A stretch of DNA of 14,318 bases from an uncultured Lachnospiraceae bacterium (GCA_910578115.1 CAJTPO010000071.1:1-14318), one strand, 5' to 3'; shown: positions 1 to 6,195, numbered from the stretch's first letter. Program-made: numbers and translations. Notes: generated by a model not told the origin, from the sequence alone.

Positions 1-294
1 TATGTAAATGGGCAGAGCATCAAGTACACCGTCACACCGTCACTGGGGATGACGCAGAAAAATAATCCCAAGATTCACTATACACTGGATTTCCATGTGA
101 CACCACATTTGCTGCGCCACACCTATATCACCAACCTGCTGTATTCCGGGGTGGACCCTAAGACTGTCCAGTACCTTGCAGGGCATGAAAACAGCAAAAC
201 AACTATGGACATCTACGCAAAGGTGAAGTATAATAAGCCAGAGGAGTTGTTTGGCGTGGTAAATGGCGCTTTCCATCAGGCCACCGATGATTAA
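1..294 (+). CDS. Tyrosine recombinase/integrase, C-terminal fragment (5' end outside window)
   Basis: The frame is open from the first base of the window, so the gene is cut by the window edge and not necessarily truncated in the genome. The 97 visible residues are the C-terminal half of a phage-integrase-type catalytic domain. Visible signatures are HLLRHTY (the H-x-x-R box with the second catalytic Arg), LAGHENSKTT (the LxxLGH box with a conserved His) and DIYAKV carrying the nucleophilic Tyr. The family breaks and rejoins DNA through a 3'-phosphotyrosine intermediate to integrate or excise mobile elements. An internal ATG at 49 is not the real start. The gene is followed by a terminator and a type III toxin-antitoxin-like module, which suggests an integrative element or its remnant. 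The motifs are clear, but the element family cannot be told from this piece. Confidence 0.9.
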   Translation, partial: YVNGQSIKYTVTPSLGMTQKNNPKIHYTLDFHVTPHLLRHTYITNLLYSGVDPKTVQYLAGHENSKTTMDIYAKVKYNKPEELFGVVNGAFHQATDD

Positions 295-469
295 GAAATT
301 GCTATTTTTCGTGGTTCCCACATAGGATAACTGAACAATGAAAAGCCGGGAAAGCCCGTAAAATCAAGGAAAAACGGCAATCAAAGAATTTCAGTACGGT
401 CTCAAGGCGGCAAGAAGAGCGCCGCAGTTCTCGAAGAGATAAGCAAACAGAATATCAAATATGGATTTC
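295..469. other. Intergenic stretch downstream of integrase; no confident gene
   Basis: No RBS-led gene was seen. The integrase frame reopens after a TAA at 328-330 and runs as 58 codons (331-507) without an ATG near its 5' end. The translation contains segments such as SAAVLEEISKQNIKYGF that look protein-like. It may be the decayed tail of a mobile-element gene, but I cannot assign a family. It ends inside the terminator hairpin that follows. Confidence 0.3.
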
Positions 470-501
470 AATCCCCAGAACTTATGCGTTTTGGGGATTT
501 T
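470..501 (+). terminator. Rho-independent terminator after the integrase region
   Basis: A stem of about 12 bp (470-481 with 488-499, including G-U pairs) is built on CCCC/GGGG, with a short loop and a T run at 498-501. It would separate integrase-side transcription from the repeat and toxin module. Confidence 0.7.
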
Positions 502-525
502 ATCTGATTTTTGTAGAAAATGCCA

Positions 526-554
526 GTAGATATTTAGCACAAAATAAGTATAAT
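526..554 (+). promoter_or_regulatory. Possible promoter for the tandem-repeat RNA
   Basis: A perfect -10 hexamer TATAAT lies at 549-554, about 30 bp before the first repeat. No good -35 is seen at 16-18 bp spacing; the 17-bp position (526-531) reads GTAGAT. The placement matches type III antitoxin RNA promoters, which lie just upstream of the repeats. The call rests on the -10 and on context. Confidence 0.4.
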
Positions 555-584
555 ATAAATAAGAAGTTCAGTTGAATTTAAAGT

Positions 585-688
585 GAAGGTCTCCATTAAC
601 CTTTGGTAGTCAATCCATAAAGAGATGAACATTAAAGAAGGTCTCCATTAACCTTCGGTAATCAATCCGTAAAGAGATGAACATTAAC
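585..688 (+). ncRNA. Candidate type III antitoxin RNA (ToxI-like): two 52-nt tandem repeats
   Basis: Two directly adjacent 52-nt units (585-636 and 637-688) differ at only three positions within their first 51 nt. Each unit starts with a short inverted repeat, AAGGT...ACCTT (GAAGGT/ACCTTC in copy 2). Its loop holds CTC, which could pair with the downstream GAG and give an H-type pseudoknot. Known type III antitoxins are tandem repeats of roughly 35-50 nt that fold into pseudoknots and are cut out of the precursor by the cognate toxin. They are followed by a leaky terminator and then the toxin, which is the order seen here. The sequence just before 585 faintly resembles a repeat tail and may be a decayed partial copy. 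The repeats and order are direct observation; antitoxin function is inferred from the ToxN-like neighbour. Confidence 0.75.
585..688 (+). repeat. Tandem direct repeat, 2 x 52 bp
   Basis: The repeat period is 52 bp and identity is 48 of 51 aligned positions. The three differences (T/C, G/A, A/G) are all transitions. One of them turns a wobble closing pair of the inner hairpin into a perfect one. There are no spacers between units, which argues against CRISPR. Confidence 0.9.
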
Positions 689-690
689 GA

Positions 691-721
691 GTGGGAAGTT
701 GTATAACTTCCCACATTTTTT
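691..721 (+). terminator. Rho-independent terminator between repeat RNA and toxin
   Basis: A perfect 10-bp stem GTGGGAAGTT/AACTTCCCAC (691-700 with 705-714) has a GTAT loop and is followed by six T residues (716-721). In type III toxin-antitoxin loci this terminator sets the excess of antitoxin RNA over toxin mRNA. Here the 3' arm also lies inside the extended open frame of the toxin. Confidence 0.92.
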
Positions 722-745
722 GAAAACAAACCATATATAGGGATA

Positions 746-1195
746 TTGATAAATGAAGTAAATCGTTCATATGTAATTCCGTTGTCTTCTGCAAAAGAAA
801 AGCATAAAAGCTGGAAGAATGTTAATCAGGAATGCTATTTGGTGTATGAATATGCTTTGAAGTCAAAAATGGGGGATGCGGATATTTGGGTGCAAAGTGC
901 TGAGGAAAGTATTGTTAAGCACATTATGTCGGTTATTGACATTAAAAAGATGATTCCAATTAAGTCAGGGGTATATAGAGAAGTGAATATGAATAAAGAT
1001 AATTCAGATACGCCAGAGGTAGCAAAGTATAAGGATTTGATAAATAAAGAGTATTCTTTTTGCTTAAAGATTGTGGAAGATTTAATAAAGAAAGCTAATA
1101 GATTGTATGATAGTCAGATGGCGACGGGAAAAGTTAAAAAATTTTGTTGTGATTTTAAATTGTTAGAGCGGGCTTGCGATACATATGTGATTTAA
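746..1195 (+). CDS. ToxN/AbiQ-family type III toxin, 5'-truncated
   Basis: The 149-residue product resembles ToxN/AbiQ endoribonucleases, which cut mRNA and their own antitoxin precursor and can cause abortive phage infection. Family-like features are PLSSAKEKH near residue 12 (the Ser/Thr-Ser-x-Lys active-site region), a central D-I-K-K-M-I-P-I strand near residue 66, YKDLINKEY near residue 95, and a C-terminal CDFKLLE segment. The only near-5' start is TTG at 746, with a weak AGGG before it. The same frame stays open back to 707 and encodes NKPYIGIL, which matches the family sequence normally found about 25 residues into the protein. The native start and first strand are therefore missing. 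The gene is AT-rich compared with downstream genes, consistent with horizontal transfer. The family call is strong; activity is doubtful. Confidence 0.85.
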   Translation: MINEVNRSYVIPLSSAKEKHKSWKNVNQECYLVYEYALKSKMGDADIWVQSAEESIVKHIMSVIDIKKMIPIKSGVYREVNMNKDNSDTPEVAKYKDLINKEYSFCLKIVEDLIKKANRLYDSQMATGKVKKFCCDFKLLERACDTYVI

Positions 1196-1370
1196 TATGC
1201 GTATTAAGATGCAGTAAAGAGGTCTGTTATATGGCGAAATACTTTGAGACCTTACACAATAATATAGGTAACTAACAGGTAACTGACAAATTCCTTGAAA
1301 ATGCCGGAAAATAAGGGTTTGAAACTATGCAAGCTATAGGCAGAACAATTATACAGATGCAAGAATATGG
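1196..1370. other. Non-coding stretch after the toxin, with a short tandem repeat
   Basis: No gene was recognised. There are two adjacent 11-bp copies, GGTAACTAACA (1267-1277) and GGTAACTGACA (1278-1288), with one mismatch. There is also a weak inverted pair AGGTCT/AGACCT before them. Such short iterons can be recombinase arm-binding sites near element ends, but nothing here proves it. Confidence 0.35.
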
Positions 1371-1398
1371 ACTCCGCAGGTTATCCTGCGGAGTTTTT
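1371..1398 (+). terminator. Rho-independent terminator closing the accessory region
   Basis: A perfect 10-bp stem ACTCCGCAGG/CCTGCGGAGT (1371-1380 with 1385-1394) has a TTAT loop and a T run ending at 1398. It isolates the toxin region from the methyltransferase cluster. Confidence 0.92.
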
Positions 1399-1401
1399 AT
1401 C

Positions 1402-1430
1402 TTAGCTTTTCAGGTGATTAGGGGTATAAT
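1402..1430 (+). promoter_or_regulatory. Likely sigma-A promoter of the methyltransferase cluster
   Basis: TATAAT at 1425-1430 lies 17 bp after a partial -35, TTAGCT, at 1402-1407. It is about 30 bp before the start of the next gene, which carries a strong GGAGGTGA ribosome binding site at 1447-1454. Confidence 0.55.
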
Positions 1431-1458
1431 AAATGCAACGTACTATGGAGGTGATATT

Positions 1459-2444
1459 ATGTGTGATGTTAAAAAATATGAAAAAATCAAAGAGTAAAGG
1501 CTGTTTTGGAGGGGAAGCCTGTGGATCGGCCGCCTTTTGTGGGCTGGGGACCGCATTTAAATCTGGAAGACAAAGATGTCGGAGATTTTACCAAGGCGGT
1601 TATTGCCTATCAGAATCAGCATGATTTTGATATTCTTAAGGTAATGCAGAATGGTCTGTATATGGTGGAAGACTATGGACAGGTGATTGCGGAGACGCAG
1701 GACAGTGATGATGCATGTTATAAGAAAACGGTTATTACGGCATTTAATTGTCTGGAAGACTGGAAAAACGCGAAGAAGAAGGATGTACATAAGGGGGCAT
1801 ATGGACGGGAAGTGCAAAGTATTAAGATCCTGTGTGATTATTATGGAGATTCAGTGCCGGTTCTTCCTACTGTATTTGGACCTCACAGGCTGTTGAGCCA
1901 GTTGTGTGGATATCCTGCCGTTCCGGGAATTTATCCGTTTCCCTGTTTTATAGGGGGAAGACTGATGGATTATGCGGCGGAGCATGAAGCGGAATACTTC
2001 CATATTATGGATGTTCTGACGGAACAGGTGATCGATCTGATGAATGCGTACCTGGATGTTGGCGCAGCGGGATTCTTCTACTGTCCGGGCGGTGACAATC
2101 CCGGATTCTGTACAGAGGAAGAGTATGAGAAATACGTCAGACCCTATGATTACAAAGCGCTGTCGGCGATCGAAGGACGGGCCTGGTTTACGATGCTGCA
2201 TATATGCGGGATGTCAGTAGCCGATATGAAACGGTTTATTACACTTCCTGCACAGGCTCTTAACTGGGAAGATCAGTCTCCCTTAAATCCGTCTTTGGCC
2301 GAGGTGCGTAAGATAACCGATAAAGTACTTATGGGTGGAATCGACAGAAACAGTGATTTCTACGGTTCAAACCGGGCAGGGGTAAAAACTGTTCTGAAAG
2401 AAAAGACTGAGGAAGCGATCAGACTACATGGGAAGATGATCTGA
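1459..2444 (+). pseudogene. MtaA-like URO-D-fold methyltransferase, frameshifted and short at the C-terminus
   Basis: The downstream frame (open from 1482) encodes a protein of the uroporphyrinogen decarboxylase/MtaA superfamily. It keeps the N-terminal RVKAVLEGKPVDRPPF-type signature and an H-x-C motif (LHICG, His232/Cys234 counted from codon 1506). That motif binds zinc in cobamide-dependent methyltransferases and is not a feature of true heme-pathway HemE. The strong GGAGGTGA serves ATG 1459, but that frame stops after 12 codons at TAA 1495-1497. Adding one A to the A6 run at 1481-1486 would join the two frames and restore the N-terminus seen in the paralogue downstream. The protein also ends about 25 residues early, without the usual G-G-R-x-F-I/L-x-x-G-C tail. 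It could be a sequencing error, but two lesions suggest decay. Substrate is unknown. Confidence 0.75.
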
Positions 2445-2500
2445 TCCGTGCACAGCGTAAGGCATTGTCCTGTTAACAGAGTGAAAAGGAGGTGAAAAGA

Positions 2501-3103
2501 TTGGATAAAAAGTCGAGAGTGAAAGCGTGCATGGATCGACAGGAAGTTGACCGGCCGCCGTTTGCAGTCTGGCGTCATTTTACCGAGACACAGGGCAGAG
2601 AGTGCGTGGCGGCGCATAGACGTGTCTTTGAAGAGACGGATGTGGATATTCTTAAATTGATGGCGGATGGATTCAGAGATATTTCAGATGGACAAGTGGT
2701 TGCCAGGCCGGAGGATTGGGACAGGATCAGAGTTCCTCAGCCAGGCGACATGTTTTTCACGCAGCAGATTGATCGTATCTGTTGGGGAGTGGAAGCGATT
2801 GAGGATTGTGCTCCGGTGTATCATTCAGTTTTTTCGCCGTACACGCTGCTGCATTTGGCCTGGGGCAAGGAACTGGTAGATGCGCATTTGAAGGATGAGC
2901 AGGCAGGGAAGCATATTATGCCTGTTTTGCATGAGCTGATGCAGTCACTTGCACAGGGGAGCCGGGAGGAGATCGGGCAATATACGAGACAGCTTATAAA
3001 ACAGATGGGAACACGGGGATTTATGCTTGGCGGAGGCGGAGGATATGCTCCGACATTGCGCAGTGAAGCGGTGCGCTGGATCGGAGAAGTACTTAAGGAA
3101 TAG
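2501..3103 (+). CDS. URO-D-fold methyltransferase paralogue with large internal deletion
   Basis: The 200-residue protein is paralogous to the gene before it: EVDRPPF at residues 15-21, DVDILKLMADG at about 47-57, and FSPYTLLHLA at 111-120. After residue ~150 it jumps from the helix around PVLHELMQ directly to the family's C-terminal element (GSREEIGQYTRQLI, then RGFMLGGGGG). About 125 central residues of a ~330-residue family are absent, including the H-x-C metal-binding motif kept in the upstream copy. The frame is intact, so this is a clean in-frame deletion. TTG at 2501 was chosen because AGGAGG (2487-2492) sits 8 nt before it; GTG at 2492 overlaps that site. The gene begins 56 bp after its paralogue and 32 bp before cyuA. 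Loss of the centre of the barrel makes catalysis unlikely. Confidence 0.75.
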   Translation: MDKKSRVKACMDRQEVDRPPFAVWRHFTETQGRECVAAHRRVFEETDVDILKLMADGFRDISDGQVVARPEDWDRIRVPQPGDMFFTQQIDRICWGVEAIEDCAPVYHSVFSPYTLLHLAWGKELVDAHLKDEQAGKHIMPVLHELMQSLAQGSREEIGQYTRQLIKQMGTRGFMLGGGGGYAPTLRSEAVRWIGEVLKE

Positions 3104-3135
3104 AAATCAATTAACGAGAGGAAGCGGTTACATAG

Positions 3136-4410
3136 ATGATTCATGAGGAGGATTATATTAGTATCTTAAAGGAAGAACTGGTCCCGGCGCTTGGATGTAC
3201 GGAACCGATTGCGATCGCGTATGCATCGGCAAAAGCGAGGCAGATTCTGGGTACTTTTCCGGAAGGAATCGAGATTTACTGCAGTGGAAATATCATCAAG
3301 AATGTAAAGAGCGTCCTGGTCCCGAATTCCAATGGAATGAAAGGGATTGGTGCGGCAGCTGTGCTGGGAGTCGTTGGCGGAAATCCGGACCGGGAACTGG
3401 AAGTGCTGCGGGAAATTCGTCCGGAACATATTCAAAAGACGAAAGAGTTGCTGGAGAGAGGGTTTTTCTCTAACAGGCTGCAGGAAAATGTGGCGAATCT
3501 GTATATTATCGCATCTGTATGGGCGGGAGATCATTCAGCCAGCGTGAAGATCATCAACAGACACACTCTGATCAGCGAGATCAGAAAAGATGGAAAAGTT
3601 ATCTATCAAATGCAGTGTGAGACGCAAGATGAAGGCGTGAAGAAAAAGGAAATGAGTATCGCCGGTATTCTTGAATTTGCCGGACAGGTGAAGCTGGATA
3701 AAGTGAAAGCAATATTGGATCGGCAGATCACATTGAATACGGAGATTGCAAGAAATGGTTTGGAAAAGAAATACGGTGCACAGGTCGGGCGTACTTTGCT
3801 GGAGACATACGGTGATAATGTAAAAGTTCGTGCAAGGGCTTTTGCTGCGGCCGGATCAGATGCCAGGATGGGAGGCTGCAGCCTGCCGGTGGTGATTAAT
3901 TCCGGCAGTGGAAATCAGGGCATGGCGGTATCGCTGCCTGTGATCGAATATGCCCGGGAATGGAAGGTGTCGGAGAAAGTATTGTACAGAGCGCTTCTTA
4001 TCAGTAATCTGACCGCGATTCATCTGAAATATTATATCGGCAGTCTGTCCGCTTTTTGCGGAGCCGTGATGGCATCCTGTGGTGCGGGGGCTGCAATTAC
4101 CTATATGGCCGGTGGAAATTATGAACAAATATCGCATACGATTGTCAATACGCTTGCGAATATAGGCGGGGTTGTGTGTGATGGTGCCAAGGCATCCTGT
4201 GCGGCAAAAATTTCATCGGCTGTAGATGCAGCGCTTCTGGCACATGAGTTGAGTATGGAAGACCGCTTTTTTGCGCCTGGTGAAGGTATTATCCAGGGGG
4301 ATGTGGAGAGTACGATCAAGAGCATGGGTTATGTAGGCCGGATTGGAATGAAAACCACAGATATTGAAATTTTGAATATTATGATGGACCAGGTGGTCTT
4401 TCAGGAATAA
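3136..4410 (+). CDS. cyuA: L-cysteine desulfidase, CyuA/UPF0597 family
   Basis: The 424-residue, full-length protein resembles the CyuA (YhaM) family, related to the alpha subunit of Fe-S L-serine dehydratases. The family splits L-cysteine to pyruvate, ammonia and sulfide in the cytoplasm using a [4Fe-4S] cluster. Visible motifs are ALGCTEPIA at residues 18-26 with Cys21, SDARMGG and NSGSGNQGM in the middle, and VCDGAKASCA near the end with Cys348 and Cys355, likely cluster ligands together with Cys21. The start ATG at 3136 has only a modest purine-rich site upstream. It lies 32 bp after the damaged methyltransferase gene and is probably co-transcribed with it. It is the only intact enzyme of this cluster and supports cysteine catabolism and sulfide release. 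An L-serine dehydratase role is a less likely alternative. Confidence 0.9.
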   Translation: MIHEEDYISILKEELVPALGCTEPIAIAYASAKARQILGTFPEGIEIYCSGNIIKNVKSVLVPNSNGMKGIGAAAVLGVVGGNPDRELEVLREIRPEHIQKTKELLERGFFSNRLQENVANLYIIASVWAGDHSASVKIINRHTLISEIRKDGKVIYQMQCETQDEGVKKKEMSIAGILEFAGQVKLDKVKAILDRQITLNTEIARNGLEKKYGAQVGRTLLETYGDNVKVRARAFAAAGSDARMGGCSLPVVINSGSGNQGMAVSLPVIEYAREWKVSEKVLYRALLISNLTAIHLKYYIGSLSAFCGAVMASCGAGAAITYMAGGNYEQISHTIVNTLANIGGVVCDGAKASCAAKISSAVDAALLAHELSMEDRFFAPGEGIIQGDVESTIKSMGYVGRIGMKTTDIEILNIMMDQVVFQE

Positions 4411-4494
4411 GTACAGGAATAATTTGCTTGCTGAACCTTTTCTTTCATGTTAAACTCTATTTGTCGAATTGTGTCAAAATATAAGGTGTTTGTT

Positions 4495-4514
4495 TTGCTT
4501 ATGGAAGCAAGGAG
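4495..4514 (+). promoter_or_regulatory. Hairpin overlapping the GntR-regulator ribosome binding site
   Basis: A perfect 6-bp inverted repeat TTGCTT/AAGCAA (4495-4500 with 4505-4510) overlaps the start of the Shine-Dalgarno AAGGAG (4509-4514). It could be an operator for autoregulation or a small RNA hairpin that limits ribosome access. No convincing -35/-10 pair was found in 4411-4494. Confidence 0.35.
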
Positions 4515-4524
4515 AAAATAACGG

Positions 4525-5196
4525 ATGAATGCAAAGGACAGCTTGAAAGATATCGTTTATAATGCGATTTTAGAAGATATTCTGTCAATGGAATATCGGC
4601 CTGGCCAGATATTGAATGAAAAAACAATGATCGAAAAGTATCAATACAGTAAATCACCGATCAGAGAGGCGCTGCAGGCGCTGTGCGGTGACGGTGTCCT
4701 GCGAAATATCCCTCGATATGGATATGAGATTATTAAATTATCCAAGGATGATGTTTATGAAATGATACAATACCGCCGTATTCTTGAAACGGGGATGTTA
4801 AAAGAAAAATTCAACAGTTTGGGTGCCGTGCATCTTGAGAGACTTCGGGCGATTGATGAACAGTGTAAGAATGATGAATATGATATATGGACACATTGGG
4901 AATATAATACACAATTTCATCTTAAATTGATGAGTTTTTGTGGAAATGAGTATGTTGTAGGAGAACTGGAGCGTTGTATGAATCGATTAAAGCGGGCCTA
5001 TGCTCAGTTTTATTGGGATAAGGGTGATCATAAAATGCTTCAGGCGGATACGCGCTATCACGCCAGAATTTTGGAATCTTTGAAAAATAAGGATATGGAT
5101 CTGACATTGTTTTATTTGGCGGAGGATTTAAATGACTTTGGCGGTGCCGATAATTTCCTGCATTACCACAGTTCATTACATCCATCCTCCATCTAA
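4525..5196 (+). CDS. GntR-family transcriptional regulator with FCD ligand-binding domain
   Basis: This is a 223-residue FadR-subfamily regulator. The N-terminal winged helix-turn-helix spans about residues 5-72: ILSMEYRPGQIL is the classic start, SKSPIREALQAL at 42-53 the recognition helix, and the wing reads R-Y-G-Y-E-I. The all-helical remainder (about 78-210) matches the FCD effector domain, with histidines that commonly bind metal or a carboxylate ligand. ATG 4525 is chosen for AAGGAG at 4509-4514. Such regulators usually control adjacent catabolic genes, so the cyuA/methyltransferase cluster or the convergent dehydrogenase are candidate targets; the effector is unknown. The 3' end overlaps the opposite-strand dehydrogenase by 21 bp. 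Confidence 0.92.
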   Translation: MNAKDSLKDIVYNAILEDILSMEYRPGQILNEKTMIEKYQYSKSPIREALQALCGDGVLRNIPRYGYEIIKLSKDDVYEMIQYRRILETGMLKEKFNSLGAVHLERLRAIDEQCKNDEYDIWTHWEYNTQFHLKLMSFCGNEYVVGELERCMNRLKRAYAQFYWDKGDHKMLQADTRYHARILESLKNKDMDLTLFYLAEDLNDFGGADNFLHYHSSLHPSSI

Positions 5197-5928
5197 TCCA
5201 ATGACCTGTCCGGTCAAATAATCGGGAGCATATAGCAGGGAAACCACCATTTCTGCCACTTCTGTGGATTGACCAATTCGGTCGGCTGGTATTTCCTGCC
5301 GCAGAGCTTCCATTTCTTCATTTGAAAAGCACTTGTTCATGTCCGTGTCGATCACGCCGCAGGCAATGGCGTTGACCTGAATACCGCTGGGAGCCAGTTC
5401 TCTGGCCAGTGCTCTGGTGAAGCTGTTAACACCGCCCTTGGAGGCGGAGTAGGCCGCTTCCATAGAAGCTCCCACATTTCCCCACACAGAAGAAATATTG
5501 ATAATCTTTCCGCTGTGGCTGTGCAGCATCAAAGGAATGGCGAGGCGGCTGGTATAGAAAACAGCGTCAAGATTAGTATGCATTACATTCTGCCAATCAT
5601 CAACAGACATTTCATGTAATAGTCCGATATAGGAGATTCCGGCGTTATTGACCAGTATGTTCAATGACGGAATCTGCCGAAATACCTTTTCTACGTCGGA
5701 AGGATTGCCCATATCTGCAACAAATGGCAGACAGGAAATATGGTAGCGGTCTGCAAGATCATTTGCCAGAGAGGACAGCAGATCTGCGGACTGCCTGCAG
5801 GTCAGATACAGGTGAAATCCTTCTTTCGCCAGTCTTTCGGCAATTGCGCGGCCAATGCCACGGGAAGCACCGGTGACCAGAGCATATTTTGCTGTATTTG
5901 CTGCAGAGGAAAGATTCTTTTCGGGCAT
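5176..5928 (-). CDS. Short-chain dehydrogenase/reductase, FabG/YmfI-like
   Basis: The 250-residue classical SDR has a Rossmann fold: TGASRGIG at 19-26 binds NAD(P)H, NNAG at 94-97 stabilises the sheet, and the catalytic tetrad is Asn119, Ser147, Tyr160 (YSASK) and Lys164. Length and the closing TGQVIGLDGG are typical of FabG-type 3-oxoacyl-ACP reductases. The segment around SSVWGNVGASMEAAYSASK is closer to proteins annotated as elongation factor P 5-aminopentanone reductase (YmfI-like) than to fatty-acid FabG. I therefore leave the substrate open. The ATG at 5928 (reverse) has GGGAG about 10 nt upstream. The gene is convergent with the GntR regulator (21-bp overlap) and divergent from trxB. 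Confidence 0.9.
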   Translation of the reverse strand: MPEKNLSSAANTAKYALVTGASRGIGRAIAERLAKEGFHLYLTCRQSADLLSSLANDLADRYHISCLPFVADMGNPSDVEKVFRQIPSLNILVNNAGISYIGLLHEMSVDDWQNVMHTNLDAVFYTSRLAIPLMLHSHSGKIINISSVWGNVGASMEAAYSASKGGVNSFTRALARELAPSGIQVNAIACGVIDTDMNKCFSNEEMEALRQEIPADRIGQSTEVAEMVVSLLYAPDYLTGQVIGLDGGWM

Positions 5929-5972
5929 AACAGGATTCTCCCAATATTCTTTGAGCTGTATTTATGGTATCA

Positions 5973-5981
5973 TGGTATAAT
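5973..5981 (+). promoter_or_regulatory. Extended -10 promoter upstream of trxB
   Basis: TGGTATAAT (5973-5981) is a perfect TGn-extended -10. A partial -35, TTGAGC, lies 19 bp upstream at 5951-5956. Transcription would start near 5988 and give a leader of about 200 nt before trxB. Confidence 0.55.
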
Positions 5982-5987
5982 AGTTGT

Positions 5988-6195
5988 TACGATGATCAAT
6001 ATTGTTTAAGAAGAGTAACAGTCGGGTAGATGAACCAATATGCGCTGTGTACTGGCTTTGCTAACGGGTATTGGCAGCTGAACCGTTACTTCAGAAGAGA
6101 GCATTATGGGACCATTATAGCATGAAGGTGTTCTAATAGTAACCCCCATTATGCGCAGCCTGCCGCCTGGCGGGGAGAAAGGAGATTTATAGTTT
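5988..6195 (+). other. Long, potentially structured trxB leader
   Basis: Several complementary segments are visible. AGTAAC (6014-6019) pairs with GTTACT (6085-6090) and encloses CCAATA/TATTGG (6035-6040 with 6069-6074). A second domain pairs GCATTATGGG (6101-6110) with CCCATTATGC (6145-6154) with one T-T mismatch. A GC hairpin CCGC/GCGG at 6163-6173 sits just before the AAGGAG site (6179-6184). No T-box, TPP, SAM or other consensus I know was recognised. A 31-codon reading frame (ATG 6030 to TGA 6125) overlaps the first domain without a good RBS, so it is not called as a gene. Confidence 0.35.

Noticed and set aside
585..688. Possible CRISPR array
   Set aside because: The two repeats are directly adjacent with no spacers and there are no cas genes; the ToxN-like neighbour explains them better.
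1478..1490. Programmed -1 ribosomal frameshift site in the first methyltransferase gene
   Set aside because: The A-run does not fit the X-XXY-YYZ heptamer in the required phase, and no downstream stimulatory hairpin is evident; mutation or sequence error is simpler.
1506..3103. hemE (uroporphyrinogen decarboxylase) genes
   Set aside because: The H-x-C zinc motif in the first copy and the absence of any heme-pathway neighbour point to MtaA-like methyltransferases.
5988..6195. T-box or other known riboswitch before trxB
   Set aside because: The T-box sequence and TPP, SAM or glycine signatures were not found; only unassigned complementary segments are seen.
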